Notes: generated by a model not told the origin, from the letters alone. A stretch of 64,000 bases of DNA from Planctomycetaceae bacterium (GCA_003153375.1 PLYM01000103.1:184-64183), one strand, 5' to 3'; positions 8,960-19,036 are shown, counted from the first letter of the stretch. Made by a program: numbers and translations.

Positions 8960-10297
8960 CTAGTCCGGCCCGTCGGTCGGCGGATTCGTTCGCAAGCGGT
9001 CGACCAGCGCCAGGGCTTCCGCCCGGGTTGTAACTTGCTTTTCCAATTGGGCATCGCGCACCGCGTCGAGCAACCATCGATAGAGTTTGCCGCGCGGCAC
9101 GCCGTGGGCGATCAGATCGTCGCCGGAAATTAGCGGCGGCGGGTTCAGTTCCTCGGGCGGCATTTTCAGCTTTGCGCGGCAGTAAGCGATGTCCGTGCCT
9201 TTCTGGGGGGCGGTTGTGTTGCCCTCAAACACGCGGTTAAACTCCTCCTCCAGCAAGTCCTCCACGTCCGCGTGTGTCTGAGCGTCGCTTTGAGCGATGG
9301 CGGCGTGCAAAGCCAGCAGATTATCGATGCCGTCGGCGATGAGCAAACGCTGCAACTTGGGCCAAGGCTTGTATTCGGCATCGACCAGTGACCGCTGGTT
9401 GACCAACAGCCAATGTGTGCGCTCGATTTCGCGGTTTGCGAGCTTCCAACGGCGGCCGATATCCAGGCTCGCGGCCGGTTCGACCACGGCATGCAGCAAG
9501 CCGGCCAGTGCCAGCGGAAACTCAGCTTCCGCTAGGGCATCGAGCACGCGCTGGGTGGTGGCGATCGCGGTCGGCGTGGCTTCCGACAACTCGGGCAAGA
9601 GCACGCTGAGCAGGCCGACTTTGCGAAGCAGTGCGACGGCGCGCGACCGGTGGATCGAGGCCAGCATCAGCCGCATCTCGGCGGCAATGCGTTCGGCACT
9701 CACCGCCACGATCTGCGGCCCCATTTCGACGATCGCGGCCAGTGTGGCCGCATCGAGGGCAAAATCGAACGTGGCGGCGAAACGTACGGCACGCAGCAGG
9801 CGCAGCTTGTCTTCGACGAACCGCGCCTGCGGGTCGCCGATGGCTCGGACGATGCCCTGTGCGAGATCGGCCTGGCCGCCGACGAAGTCGATGACCTCGT
9901 CTTCGAGCGGGTCGTAAAACAGTCCATTGATCGTGAAATCGCGCCGCTGGGCGTCGGCTTCGGGCGTGCTGAACGTGACCGCGTCGGGATGTCGGCCGTC
10001 GCTGTAGGCGGCGTCCTGGCGAAACGTGGCAACTTCGATCTGGCCGGCGCTCGGGGGACCGAGCACGGCGATCACGCCGAAGGCGGCGCCCACGGCCAGC
10101 GTGCGGCGTTTGGTGAACAGGTGCCGAATCTCGTCCGGGGTGGCGTTGGTCGCGACGTCGTAGTCCTTGGGATCGCGACCGAGCAGGCGATCGCGCACGC
10201 ACCCGCCGGCCCAGTAGGCCTCGAATCCGGCAGCGCGCAGCTTTTCGACCGCGGCCACGGCAAAGGCTCGTTGCTGTTCAGGATCGAGTTTGGGCAA
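8960..10297 (-). CDS. cca: CCA tRNA nucleotidyltransferase / poly(A) polymerase family
   Basis: This 445-residue class II nucleotidyltransferase is predicted to add or repair the 3' CCA of tRNA using CTP and ATP. The head domain has AGGCVRDRLLGRDPKDYDVAT near residues 30-50, with GG for nucleotide binding and the catalytic D-Y-D pair. RRDFTINGLFYDP follows near 135-147, and FVEDKLRLLRAVRFAATF near 178-195 is the neck signature. The C-terminal half is helical, as in the tRNA-binding body and tail. Its length matches planctomycete and bacterial CCA enzymes. The start is TTG at 10297, as no ATG or GTG precedes the conserved head. CCA-only, A-only or poly(A) activity cannot be told apart by eye. 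It lies 74 nt downstream of addA and 15 nt upstream of the CopD-like gene. Confidence 0.9.
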   Translation of the reverse strand: MPKLDPEQQRAFAVAAVEKLRAAGFEAYWAGGCVRDRLLGRDPKDYDVATNATPDEIRHLFTKRRTLAVGAAFGVIAVLGPPSAGQIEVATFRQDAAYSDGRHPDAVTFSTPEADAQRRDFTINGLFYDPLEDEVIDFVGGQADLAQGIVRAIGDPQARFVEDKLRLLRAVRFAATFDFALDAATLAAIVEMGPQIVAVSAERIAAEMRLMLASIHRSRAVALLRKVGLLSVLLPELSEATPTAIATTQRVLDALAEAEFPLALAGLLHAVVEPAASLDIGRRWKLANREIERTHWLLVNQRSLVDAEYKPWPKLQRLLIADGIDNLLALHAAIAQSDAQTHADVEDLLEEEFNRVFEGNTTAPQKGTDIAYCRAKLKMPPEELNPPPLISGDDLIAHGVPRGKLYRWLLDAVRDAQLEKQVTTRAEALALVDRLRTNPPTDGPD

Positions 10298-10371
10298 GTT
10301 CGTATACTCGCAAACCGGCAGGGCAGAACGCGAGCCGGATTATAGGCCGGCCGCTTGCTGGCGATAAGCCG

Positions 10372-13300
10372 TCAGGCGCCGGGGGCGTTGCGGACCGCGG
10401 TGATGGCCTGGTCGACCATCTGGACGACGCGCTTGCGGGCCGCATCGTCCCAGGTAAACACGAATTCCTCGCCGGTGCGCAGGAAGTGCAGCGTCAAGCT
10501 CGCGGGAGCGGAGCCCAGGATGCTCTCGGTGGCCAGCGCATAAACCAGCATTTGCATTGCATAGGGTGCGGCGTGCGCGGCCAACTGGCCCGGCACGACG
10601 CGGTTGGTCTTGAAGTCGAGCACGTGCCAATGGCCGTCCGCGTCTTGAACCAGCCGGTCCAAATAGCCGCGAATCATGGTCTCGCGCGGGCCCTGGCCGT
10701 CGGGCGGCCAGGCGAGCAGGAACTCGACTTCCGCGTGGTTCGCGCGAGCCTGAGCCAGTTGGGCCGCGCGTGGGCTGGCGGCGAATCGGGCGATCAACTG
10801 TTTGGCCTCCGCGATTTCGGCCGCGCCCGCAGGCAAGTGCCGCGGCGCGTGCATGTCGATCAGTTCGGCCGCGTCTTGAGGATGTTCAAAGTCCATCACG
10901 GCCAGCACAGCATGGATCAACGTGCCCAGTTCGCGAGCATGATCGACGCTGGCGGCCGCGGCTTCGTTCGAAAAGTCGATCTCGCGGCGGGGCCCGATGG
11001 TGCCGGCGAGACGCGAAAACGAGAACTGCCGCCAGGCGGTGCGGTCGGGCTCGATCGGGTCGACAGCCTGCCTGGAGGTCGGTGAAGTCGCCTGCTGGGC
11101 TAGGGCCTCGCTGATCAGTTTTTCGACATCAACACGCGGCTGACGGGAATGCTCTGAGCGCGGAAGCGGTGGCTCGACGCTGGTGACCCGTATCTGAGGT
11201 CGCGGTTCTTCCTGGGGCAGGGGACCGACCAGGCGGCCGTTGGTCAGATCGAAGCGGCTGGCGAGCAATTCGAGCCACGGTCCCTCGACCGCGCCCGGCG
11301 CGCTGACACTGCTGGAGAGCAGCAGATAATCGGCGGCGCGCGTGGTCGCCACGTAGAGCAGCCGCTTGAGCTCGGCGGCTTCTTGCGATTTTTCGAGAAA
11401 CCGCCACAGCTCGTAGCCACCGGCGGGCGCGCCAGGGTGCGAGTTATCGCGCAGCCTGACCAGCGGGCCCAAGCGGGTGTCGAAGTGTACGGGCTCGGAC
11501 GGGTCGTGGCGCTTGCGGCCCAGGTCGGGCACGATCACGATCGGAAACTCGAGGCCCTTCGACTGATGGATGGTCATCAAGCGCACGACGTCGGTGTCTT
11601 CGGCCTGCGTGGCGGCCAAGGGCTCGTCGGGCTGCCGGGCCACGAATTGAGCCAGTTGGGTGATGAAATCGGCCAGACCGAACAGGTCGCCCTGTTCGAA
11701 GCTGCGGGCTTGCTCGACGAGCTTGCGCAGGTTGGCCAGTTTACGCTCGCCGAGAAACTCGCTGAGCAGGACTGCGTCGTAACCGGTGCGCTCCAGGGCC
11801 TCGTCGATCAGCTCGCAAATTCGCAGCCGGTCCTTGCAATCGCGCAGGTAGGTGAGCGTGGTGGCCGCAAAACGAGCCCGCTGTTGTTGCTCGGGCGAGA
11901 TTTCAGCGGGATAGTCGGCGGCGAACAATCCGCCGGCCAGGCCTTCGGCGTGCGACGACAACCAAAACAAAGTTTCGTCGGCCAAGGAAAAGAAACCGCT
12001 GCGCAACACGCCGGCCAGGCTGACCTGGTCGGCCCGGCTGTTGAGCGTGCGGAGCAAGTTGAGCAAGTCGAAGATTTCCTGCTGCGCGTAGAAGGCGTGA
12101 CCGCCGACCAGGTAGTAGTCGAGACCATGACGGCGCAAGGCGGCCTCGTAGATCTCGACGTTCGACAGCGCTCGAAACAAGATCGCAAAGTCGCCGGGCC
12201 GCGCGGCGCGGGCGACCGGCTGGCCCGATTCGGGCGAGGTTTCATAAACCAGCGGCTGCCCGCTATCGATCAGCTCGCGCATCCGCCGGGCGATCCAATC
12301 GGCTTCGCGTGCCCGCTCGGCTTCCTTGTTCTCCTGGATGTCGTCGCTCGTATGGGCCCACAGAAACTCGATGGCCGGTTCGGGGCTGATCTGGTGGCGA
12401 TCGGGGCGCAGCGCCTCATAGGAGTTGCCCAGGTCGTGCCAGAACAAGGCGTTGGCGAAATGGAGAATCGCCGGCTGGCTGCGAAAGTTGCGCGTGAGCA
12501 GCAGTTGCCCCGAGAGGGCGGTCTGGTCGCGAAGCGTGCGAAAGACGTCGGGCTCGGCCCCGCGGAAGCGGTAGATCGACTGCTTGTAGTCGCCTACGAA
12601 AAACAACTTGCCGCCGGCGACGTTGTCGTCGCACAAGGCCCGCACGAGCTCGACCTGCAAGGGATCGGTATCCTGGAACTCGTCGACCAGCAGCAAGTCG
12701 ATCTGCGCGGAGAGGCTTTTCTTCAGGCCGGTGCGGAGCGGATCGGCCAGGAGTTGGCAGGCCAGCGACATCAAGTCGTTGAAGTCCAGAGCGTTCAATT
12801 CCTGCTTACTCTCGGCATAGCGACGGTACACCTGGTCCGCCAAGGAGAACAATTGTCCGCCGATTTCGGCCGCTTCACGAGCCAGATTTGGCTCGAACGT
12901 CGTGAGCGGACGAACCTCGTCGATCAAGTCGCGCAGGTTTTTCGCGGCATCGCGGAACGTGGCGTAGGTCTCGGGACTGTCCCAAGCTTTGGCAGTGCCG
13001 CCCCCTTGCACCCGGGCGCTGGCCTGAATGTCTTCCAAGTGCGATCGGACCGTTGGGCCGTCGGTGGCGCCGGCCAGCGCGGGCAGTTTGGCCAGCAGCA
13101 CGTCGCGACGCGCTTGCCCTTCCGGATGATTGGGCGTGTGCTCGCGCAGGATGTGCAGCACGGTGCGAGCCGCAGGGGATTCGGTGATCTGTCGCACCAC
13201 CTGGCTCAAAACGTCTCGCTGGAAACACTGATTCCAGACCTCGAGTTGCTCGTCAGGCGAAACTTGCAGCCACTCGGCGAAGTCGCGGCTGGTGCACTCG

Positions 13301-13866
13301 CGCGCCAAGTCTTGCAGCATGTTCCGCAGCGGCGGGAGGTCGAAGCGTGCGGCCAGCTCGAAGACCAGCGGGTTGCGCTCGGCCAGGGCCTGGCGCAGGG
13401 CGTCGTCGACGACTTCCGACAACAGCGTTTCGGCCTGGGCTTGTTCGAGCACCGCGAAGTTCGGGTCGACTCCGGCTTCCACCGCGCGCGAGCGGAGCAG
13501 GGCGGCGCAAAAGGAATGAATCGTGCTGATGCGGGCGCCATCCAGCCCACGCAGCAACTCGGTCCAGTAGCCGGCATCCTCCTCTTCGGCGGCCAACAAA
13601 CGGTCGTGGCACTTGCGGCGAATACGATCGCGCATTTCGCGGGCGGCGCGTTCGGTGAACGTGATCGCGACTACCCGGCTCAGGTCCTGCGGCGCCGCCT
13701 GGGGACGGTCGAGTCGATTGAAGTAGGCCAGAAAGCGCTCGGTCAGCACGAACGTCTTGCCACAACCGGCGCCGGCCGAAAGCGCCACTGAGACACCGCG
13801 CGTCTCGATGGCCAGCCGTTGCTCGTCGGTGTAGCGAGGCGTGGAATCGGCTGTCGGGATCGTCAT
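10372..13866 (-). CDS. addA: AddA-like helicase-nuclease (UvrD/PcrA superfamily 1 plus RecB nuclease)
   Basis: This 1164-residue subunit belongs to an AddAB-type enzyme that resects double-strand breaks for RecA recombination. Walker A AGAGCGKT is at residues 31-38. Motif II is LLLVDEFQDTDPLQ, motif III FFVGDYKQSIYRFRGA, motif IV DFAILFRAL, motif V MTIHQSKGLEFPIVIVPDL and motif VI LLYVATTRAADYLLL. The C-terminus carries a RecB-type PD-(D/E)XK nuclease with GYLDRLV and HVLDFKTNR, followed by QMLVYA. The ATG at 13866 overlaps the addB stop in an ATGA arrangement, so I prefer it to the longer frame starting at 13944. The 4-nt overlap indicates translational coupling, expected for an obligate heterodimer. 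Confidence 0.92.
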   Translation of the reverse strand: MTIPTADSTPRYTDEQRLAIETRGVSVALSAGAGCGKTFVLTERFLAYFNRLDRPQAAPQDLSRVVAITFTERAAREMRDRIRRKCHDRLLAAEEEDAGYWTELLRGLDGARISTIHSFCAALLRSRAVEAGVDPNFAVLEQAQAETLLSEVVDDALRQALAERNPLVFELAARFDLPPLRNMLQDLARECTSRDFAEWLQVSPDEQLEVWNQCFQRDVLSQVVRQITESPAARTVLHILREHTPNHPEGQARRDVLLAKLPALAGATDGPTVRSHLEDIQASARVQGGGTAKAWDSPETYATFRDAAKNLRDLIDEVRPLTTFEPNLAREAAEIGGQLFSLADQVYRRYAESKQELNALDFNDLMSLACQLLADPLRTGLKKSLSAQIDLLLVDEFQDTDPLQVELVRALCDDNVAGGKLFFVGDYKQSIYRFRGAEPDVFRTLRDQTALSGQLLLTRNFRSQPAILHFANALFWHDLGNSYEALRPDRHQISPEPAIEFLWAHTSDDIQENKEAERAREADWIARRMRELIDSGQPLVYETSPESGQPVARAARPGDFAILFRALSNVEIYEAALRRHGLDYYLVGGHAFYAQQEIFDLLNLLRTLNSRADQVSLAGVLRSGFFSLADETLFWLSSHAEGLAGGLFAADYPAEISPEQQQRARFAATTLTYLRDCKDRLRICELIDEALERTGYDAVLLSEFLGERKLANLRKLVEQARSFEQGDLFGLADFITQLAQFVARQPDEPLAATQAEDTDVVRLMTIHQSKGLEFPIVIVPDLGRKRHDPSEPVHFDTRLGPLVRLRDNSHPGAPAGGYELWRFLEKSQEAAELKRLLYVATTRAADYLLLSSSVSAPGAVEGPWLELLASRFDLTNGRLVGPLPQEEPRPQIRVTSVEPPLPRSEHSRQPRVDVEKLISEALAQQATSPTSRQAVDPIEPDRTAWRQFSFSRLAGTIGPRREIDFSNEAAAASVDHARELGTLIHAVLAVMDFEHPQDAAELIDMHAPRHLPAGAAEIAEAKQLIARFAASPRAAQLAQARANHAEVEFLLAWPPDGQGPRETMIRGYLDRLVQDADGHWHVLDFKTNRVVPGQLAAHAAPYAMQMLVYALATESILGSAPASLTLHFLRTGEEFVFTWDDAARKRVVQMVDQAITAVRNAPGA

Positions 13867-16800
13867 CGTGACGGCTCCCCCGGTGCGGGCACGTCGGGTG
13901 GCTGCCAGGACTTTTCGAGCGATCGGGCCTGGTTCACTCGGCAAACGGTGCTATACGCGCAATGGCTCGTGCACTGGTCGTCGGAACTGTGCATGGGAAA
14001 CTGACCGGTGCGAATTCCCTCGATCAGTGAGCGGACGCGGAATCGCAACTGCGTTTCGAGCGCGGCCCATTCGGGATGAAGCGAAAGCCCGCCGTCCTCT
14101 TCGACATGAAACTTGACGATCTCCTTGTAACCGTTGGCCGCCACGTGCCAGTAGGCCGCGCGAAACGGCGTCGCGCCTTGCTCGTGCAGCAGGTCGCGGG
14201 CCGCCAGGGCATAGAGGGGCAGTTGCAGCGAATAGCCTTGCATGACCGACGAGACGCTGGTGCGCGGCGAGGAGCGACCGCTTTTGTAGTCGATGATGCT
14301 GAAGACCACGTTGCCTTTGACCTTGCCGATGTCGATACGGTCGATGCGGCCCGAGAAGCGAATGGTCTCTTCGGCGCAGACCAACTCGAACGGCCGAACG
14401 GTCGAAAGCGGGTCCTCGTCGACCACTTCGGCGCCTGCGGCCAGGTCGCGGCCGTGGCGCGTGGGGCCAAAGGCGACCTCGAAATGCGCCGGCCGTAGCG
14501 GCGAATCCCAGTGATTCCAGCGCCGATCGTATTCGACGTGTTGCCGATGATAGTCGGCCAGCACCGTGGCCACGTGGCGGGCGTCGATCTCGAGCAAACC
14601 ATCGGTCACTGGCCGGTCGCTCCGCAATCGGGCCAGCAAACGGGCGATCAACTCGTGGATTTCCGCCAGGAATTCCTGCTCACCTTGCGCTCCGGGCGAA
14701 TGATGGCCGCCGAGCCGGTCGTTGAGGTCGCGATGCAGGGCCGACATCAGCCAGTGCAGCATCTGGCCGCGCCCCGAGTAATCGATTGCCAGGGCTGGCT
14801 CGTCGAGCGGCTCGAGCTTGAGCACGCGCTCGAGAAAAAACTGGTGCGGGCAGCGCGCGTACTGCTCGAGCTGGCTCGGGCTCCAGCAACGCTCGGCACC
14901 ATAGCGGGCGCGCAAGGCACGCGCGGCGGCGTCCGAAGCAAGCATGCCGTCATAGATCCCATAGGCTTCGCCCCGCCGCGCGTACGACGCGCGCAGGCCG
15001 GCAAAAATGTTGTTGGCCGTGGCAATCGTGGACGGATGGCAGAGCAACTCTCCCAGCATGGCTGTGTCGCCCGCCACGGCCTGGGCGACGGCGCGAACGC
15101 GAAAATCGCGCGGCGAAATCACGTCATTCGTCGTGGGCACGCTCGACAGGTCAGGGCCCGTCGCGCGGCGCAGCGAATGCGGCTGACAGATGCGTTCGAC
15201 CTCGCTCAGATAGGGACTCGGCGAGAGCGGCTGGCCGCGCGAGTCCAAGGCCGGGTAGCTCAAGATCAAGCGCCGCGTGGCGCGGGTGAGCACTTCGTAG
15301 AACAACAACATTTCGTAGCGGCCGCGCTGGACCTGCGACACCAGAGGGAGGCCAGCCGCCACGAGTTTTGCGGTCTCAACTTCACTGTAAATGCAGTCCT
15401 CGCGGTTCGGCGGCGGAAAAGCCTTTTCGGCCAGCCCCACCACGAATACGTAGGGCGCCGCCAGGTTGCGCGCGTGATCGGCCGACAAGACGCGCACCCG
15501 GCCCGCCTCGTCGTGGCGCTCATCGAGGCGCTCGCAGCGCAAGATCTCTTCGAGGTGATCGTAAAACTCGCGCAGCGAAAGCTGTGGTAGCTCGGTTTCC
15601 ACGCGCGTGGCCAGCCCCTGGGATTCGTCGAGGGCCGCGACCAACTGCTGCCAGGCGAGTTGATCGCGGGCCGACGCCGTGGAGGGGTTCGCGGAATTTC
15701 GAAACCAGCCCAGCGAGTCGGCCAGCCGATTGATGGTCTCGCTCCACTCGGGCAACGTGGCAGTTTGCGGCAAGGCGTCGAGCGTCTGCCCCATGCGCTC
15801 GAGCAAGGGCACCGCCAGTAGCGCTTGCTCGATCGATGCGAGGCGAACGTCATCATCAGGGTGCGGCGTGTGTTGCGCCCGGGTCCGAAGGGCCGCGATC
15901 AGTTCGGCCCTGCCCGAGGGGATTTGCAGGCGATGCACCGCTTGTTCGGCCGCGGCGGCGGCCCGCCCCTGCCGCCATTCGGGCCAGGATGGCAGAAAGT
16001 AATTGTGCATCAGGACCGCCAGCAGTTGGCGGAAAGGCCAGTCGTCGAGGCTGAGCCGCAGCCATTGGCGCAGTGCCGCCAGCACCGGCGCGCGGCCGAG
16101 CGACGGATTGACGCCCAGAGCAATGGGCACTCCGAACTGGGCAAAGACTTCGCGAAGCTGATCGGCCGTATCGTCGAGCGAACGCAGCACCACGAGAATC
16201 TCGTCAGGCCGCACGCGCACGCCGCCGGCGTCCGGGTCTCCTTGGGCGAGCAACCGCTTGATCCGGGCGGCCAGCAGTTCGATCTCGTGGGTCGTGCCGC
16301 CGGCCGCGACGACTTCGATGCCCTCGACGTCGAGAGCCGGGGTGACCTGGCGCGGGTTGCCGAACAGGTTGTGCTCCACGTGCGTCAGGGATGGCCAGGC
16401 CAGCGGTCGGCGCCGCATCTCTTCGACGATTAGCCGCGGATGACGGCGGCTAAGTTCGGCCAGGGTCTGCGCCGACTTGGCGAACAGATCGCCGCGGATC
16501 GAATTCGGCTCGCCGGGCAGGCTGATGGACAGCGACTCGACGCGCTCGGCCACGATATCGAGCATTTCGTGCTCGGTGCGCGTGAAGTCGGTGAAGCCGT
16601 CGACAAACACGTGTCGCAACGCCACGAGCGGCGCGGGCCAGCGCTCGCGCAGTTCTTCCCGGGCGAGCCAAAAGCGACCCTGCGCGTCGTACCAGTGATG
16701 GCGAGTCAGCAGCTGCTGGTACTGGTCATAGAGCAGGCAGAGCTCGCGGTCTTTATCAGGGGGCCGGGGAGCGTAGGCGGCGGCCAGCTCCTCGGGCCAG

Positions 16801-17210
16801 ATCTCGAGCCGCTTGAGCTCCTGGATCGTGCGGACCAACAGGTCCAGAAAGCCCGGCTTGTCAGCAATGGGCGCGAAATAGCGCAGCTCGCCGCGAGCGA
16901 CGGCCTGGTCGATCAGCCTGGGTAGGATCTGCCGTTGGAGCAACAAGCTGATGGGACGGGCCTGAAGCGGCGAGGCGTCGAGCACACGGCTGGCAAACTG
17001 GTCGAACGTGAGGCAGTTGGGGCTGAAGCAGCCAACGAGCGATTCGCCGATGACTTGCCGGCTGGTGATCGTGGCGCTGCGATGCGTGGGGCTGAGCCAC
17101 AGCGCCGAGCCGAGGGGCTGTGCGGCGAGGACGCCACGATAGGCCTCGACGAGTCGCGTGGTTTTGCCGCAACGTGCCGGCCCGAGAATGACGGTAATGC
17201 CCTGGAGCAT
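13863..17210 (-). CDS. addB: AddB-like nuclease with predicted Fe-S cluster
   Basis: This 1115-residue partner of AddA begins with a Walker A motif, GPARCGKT, at residues 10-17, and has a degenerate helicase body. Toward the C-terminus it has WSPSQLEQYARCPHQFFLE, giving the first cluster cysteine. A PD-(D/E)XK nuclease follows, with FSGRIDRIDIG and FSIIDYKSGR. The terminal group CTSHCAYSTVC supplies three more cysteines. One distant cysteine plus a terminal triplet matches the 4Fe-4S nuclease of AddB proteins, although the spacing here is C-x3-C-x5-C. The ATG at 17210 was preferred over a TTG two codons upstream. The gene is divergent from the DUF1559 gene and leads the addB-addA-cca run. Confidence 0.9.
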   Translation of the reverse strand: MLQGITVILGPARCGKTTRLVEAYRGVLAAQPLGSALWLSPTHRSATITSRQVIGESLVGCFSPNCLTFDQFASRVLDASPLQARPISLLLQRQILPRLIDQAVARGELRYFAPIADKPGFLDLLVRTIQELKRLEIWPEELAAAYAPRPPDKDRELCLLYDQYQQLLTRHHWYDAQGRFWLAREELRERWPAPLVALRHVFVDGFTDFTRTEHEMLDIVAERVESLSISLPGEPNSIRGDLFAKSAQTLAELSRRHPRLIVEEMRRRPLAWPSLTHVEHNLFGNPRQVTPALDVEGIEVVAAGGTTHEIELLAARIKRLLAQGDPDAGGVRVRPDEILVVLRSLDDTADQLREVFAQFGVPIALGVNPSLGRAPVLAALRQWLRLSLDDWPFRQLLAVLMHNYFLPSWPEWRQGRAAAAAEQAVHRLQIPSGRAELIAALRTRAQHTPHPDDDVRLASIEQALLAVPLLERMGQTLDALPQTATLPEWSETINRLADSLGWFRNSANPSTASARDQLAWQQLVAALDESQGLATRVETELPQLSLREFYDHLEEILRCERLDERHDEAGRVRVLSADHARNLAAPYVFVVGLAEKAFPPPNREDCIYSEVETAKLVAAGLPLVSQVQRGRYEMLLFYEVLTRATRRLILSYPALDSRGQPLSPSPYLSEVERICQPHSLRRATGPDLSSVPTTNDVISPRDFRVRAVAQAVAGDTAMLGELLCHPSTIATANNIFAGLRASYARRGEAYGIYDGMLASDAAARALRARYGAERCWSPSQLEQYARCPHQFFLERVLKLEPLDEPALAIDYSGRGQMLHWLMSALHRDLNDRLGGHHSPGAQGEQEFLAEIHELIARLLARLRSDRPVTDGLLEIDARHVATVLADYHRQHVEYDRRWNHWDSPLRPAHFEVAFGPTRHGRDLAAGAEVVDEDPLSTVRPFELVCAEETIRFSGRIDRIDIGKVKGNVVFSIIDYKSGRSSPRTSVSSVMQGYSLQLPLYALAARDLLHEQGATPFRAAYWHVAANGYKEIVKFHVEEDGGLSLHPEWAALETQLRFRVRSLIEGIRTGQFPMHSSDDQCTSHCAYSTVCRVNQARSLEKSWQPPDVPAPGEPSR

Positions 17211-17446
17211 GCCCAACGCTTCCCACGTTTACCTGTCCGTCTGGCGGTGCGGCCGCACGCGCGCGAAGTGAACAAATGGTTACTAACTATAAAGCTTCGG
17301 CGAGGAAGCGACTAGTCCCGCCCCGGGGAGCTTGGAGGACGCGGCGAACGGCTGGGCAGTGAGAGCCCGCAAGTGATTTCGTGGTGGCGAATTGTGAGAT
17401 TGGTTTCGACCCGTCGTTCAAAAGACGAAAAACCAGCAATTCCGGT

Positions 17447-17475
17447 TTGACACCTCTTGGGCCAACCATTAAATT
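17447..17475 (+). promoter_or_regulatory. Predicted sigma-70-type promoter for the DUF1559 gene
   Basis: A perfect -35 TTGACA at 17447-17452 is followed by exactly 17 nt and TAAATT at 17470-17475 (4 of 6 matches to TATAAT). Transcription would start near 17482 and give a leader of about 90 nt before the ATG at 17574. Confidence 0.6.
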
Positions 17476-17560
17476 GAAATGCATCTATCGAAGGCGACTG
17501 CATTTGCGGTCGACGGGATGGAGAGGCGTCGCATCATTTTTTTCATCGTTTCTTTGCCCC

Positions 17561-17570
17561 AAGGAGGTGA
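17561..17570 (+). promoter_or_regulatory. Perfect extended Shine-Dalgarno before the DUF1559 gene
   Basis: AAGGAGGTGA ends 3 nt before the ATG at 17574 and is complementary to the 16S rRNA 3' end over its full length. This is the strongest ribosome-binding site in the window and predicts high expression. Confidence 0.85.
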
Positions 17571-17573
17571 CGC

Positions 17574-18890
17574 ATGGTCACCAAGTCCAAGGTACGAGGT
17601 TTTACCCTCGTCGAACTGCTGGTGGTGATTGCCATCATCGGCGTGTTGGTGGCGCTGTTGCTGCCAGCCGTGCAAGCCGCGCGTGAGGCGGCCCGTCGGA
17701 ACGCGTGTACCAACAAGCTCAAACAAATCGGCTTGGCGCTGTTGAACCACGAGAGCTCGTTCAAGCGGTTCCCGCTGCTGACCAGCGGGCCGCCGAGCCC
17801 CGCAGGGGCGGCTCCGGCTGTTCCGCCGAACTGCTGGGCCTCTCAACCGGGAAACGCTGTCGCAAGTGCGGGGGGAGTCGCGCCGGCCGGCTATAGCTGG
17901 ATCGTGAAGATCTTGCCGTTCATGGAGAATCAGGTGACCTACCAGAACCTGAGCAACGCCTCGAACAAGTTTACCCTGCCGGCCTTCTCTGCGACCGGCG
18001 GTCCGGCCAACATCGGCATGACCTATACAACTGCCGGCAACAATCGGCATTTCTCGACGATCGATTTGGACGAGGTTCGCTGTCCCAGTTTTGCGGGCGA
18101 TTCACCGTCGACCCTGTCGACTACGGCCGGTGGCGTGTATGCATTTCCTTATATCATCAATGCGGGGGCAACCCCGCCTTGGTATACGGTCACCACGAAC
18201 TATAAGGCGATGGCGGCGACTCATTTTGCTTGCATGGGAAATCCCATGGCGCCGCCGCTCTTGGGGAACATGGGAAATAGCGCGGAGCCCCCGAACGGAG
18301 TCCTGATTCCAGCAGCCACGACGTCGTTCCTGGGGACCGCAATTCGCTCGATTACGGATGGCACCTCGAAGACGCTGGTCGTTGCCGAATCCAAGGAGCA
18401 AGTCTACAGCTCCTGGTACGATGGGACGACCGCGTGGGTCGTCGGCGTTCCGCTCGACGCTCGCGGCAGTGCCGTTTCCAGTTCGGAAACCGACGCGACC
18501 TTCCCTCCCCAACCGTTCAAGCTTCCAAGCATGGCCACCCAGGCAACTGGCTTTATCTCGACGAATTTCTGGCACATGCCGGTGACGACAGCCATGGGAA
18601 GCACGTATGTGGCCGGCGTCACGACCGCTCTGAACTACGGCAAGAACCCGAGTGGCCAGCAGTTTTTCAACCAGTCTTTCGCGAATACGCTTGCGTTGCG
18701 AGTGAGCGTTCCGGCAGCACCAGCAAACAACTGGCAATTCGGGCCCAGCAGTGATCACACCGGCGGCTTGGTGTTGCACGCCTGGGGCGACGCTCACGTG
18801 TCGGGCATCACAGACGATTGTGATGCGAACACGTACATTCAGTTGATCACACGCGCTGGTAAGGAACCGGCAACCGATCCGGGACAGTAA
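17574..18890 (+). CDS. DUF1559 prepilin-like secreted protein
   Basis: This 438-residue protein belongs to the large planctomycete DUF1559 (SBP_bac_10) family. The N-terminus [20 protein letters not shown] is a type IV prepilin-like signal: cleavage is expected after Gly and Phe becomes the N-methylated residue, followed by a hydrophobic helix and AREAARR. Soluble beta-rich sequence follows. The C-terminus has the family pattern S-S-D-H-T-G-G...WGDAHVSGI. Each planctomycete genome carries many paralogues, and their role is unproven, with pseudopilin or surface-fibre functions suggested. It is a monocistronic unit with its own promoter, perfect Shine-Dalgarno and intrinsic terminator, which suggests strong independent expression. 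It is not part of the Tad locus 24 kb away. Confidence 0.93.
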   Translation: MVTKSKVRGFTLVELLVVIAIIGVLVALLLPAVQAAREAARRNACTNKLKQIGLALLNHESSFKRFPLLTSGPPSPAGAAPAVPPNCWASQPGNAVASAGGVAPAGYSWIVKILPFMENQVTYQNLSNASNKFTLPAFSATGGPANIGMTYTTAGNNRHFSTIDLDEVRCPSFAGDSPSTLSTTAGGVYAFPYIINAGATPPWYTVTTNYKAMAATHFACMGNPMAPPLLGNMGNSAEPPNGVLIPAATTSFLGTAIRSITDGTSKTLVVAESKEQVYSSWYDGTTAWVVGVPLDARGSAVSSSETDATFPPQPFKLPSMATQATGFISTNFWHMPVTTAMGSTYVAGVTTALNYGKNPSGQQFFNQSFANTLALRVSVPAAPANNWQFGPSSDHTGGLVLHAWGDAHVSGITDDCDANTYIQLITRAGKEPATDPGQ

Positions 18891-18957
18891 ACCGGTCCGG
18901 GCATGATTGCACAGCGGTTGCCAGCCCTTGTGGGCGGTGTATCGCGACTCAGTTTTG

Positions 18958-18995
18958 GGCTGCTCCGGACGCTGGGTCCGGAGCAGCCTTTTTTT
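18958..18995 (+). terminator. Intrinsic terminator after the DUF1559 gene
   Basis: GGCTGCTCCGGAC (18958-18970) pairs perfectly over 13 bp with GTCCGGAGCAGCC (18976-18988) across a 5-nt loop. Seven T residues follow at 18989-18995. It lies 68 nt after the DUF1559 stop. Confidence 0.92.
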
Positions 18996-19036
18996 GTTCA
19001 ATTCAAGTCAGACCTGGCTCGCGGGATTTTTCGAAA

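Larger units (their letters stand above)
17211..17573. other. 363-nt divergent intergenic region
   Basis: This region separates addB (minus) from the DUF1559 gene (plus). It contains the predicted promoter at 17447-17475 and the Shine-Dalgarno at 17561-17570, both reported separately. For addB I see no clear -35/-10 pair. The remainder has no convincing ORF. Confidence 0.6.

Noticed and set aside
11383..13791. An 802-codon plus-strand open frame opposite addA
   Set aside because: Composition is that of a GC-skewed antisense frame, and addA carries all helicase and nuclease motifs in order.
10372..17210. AddAB considered as part of an anti-phage island
   Set aside because: It sits with cca among housekeeping genes and no defence gene or mobile element is nearby; recombination repair is the simple reading.
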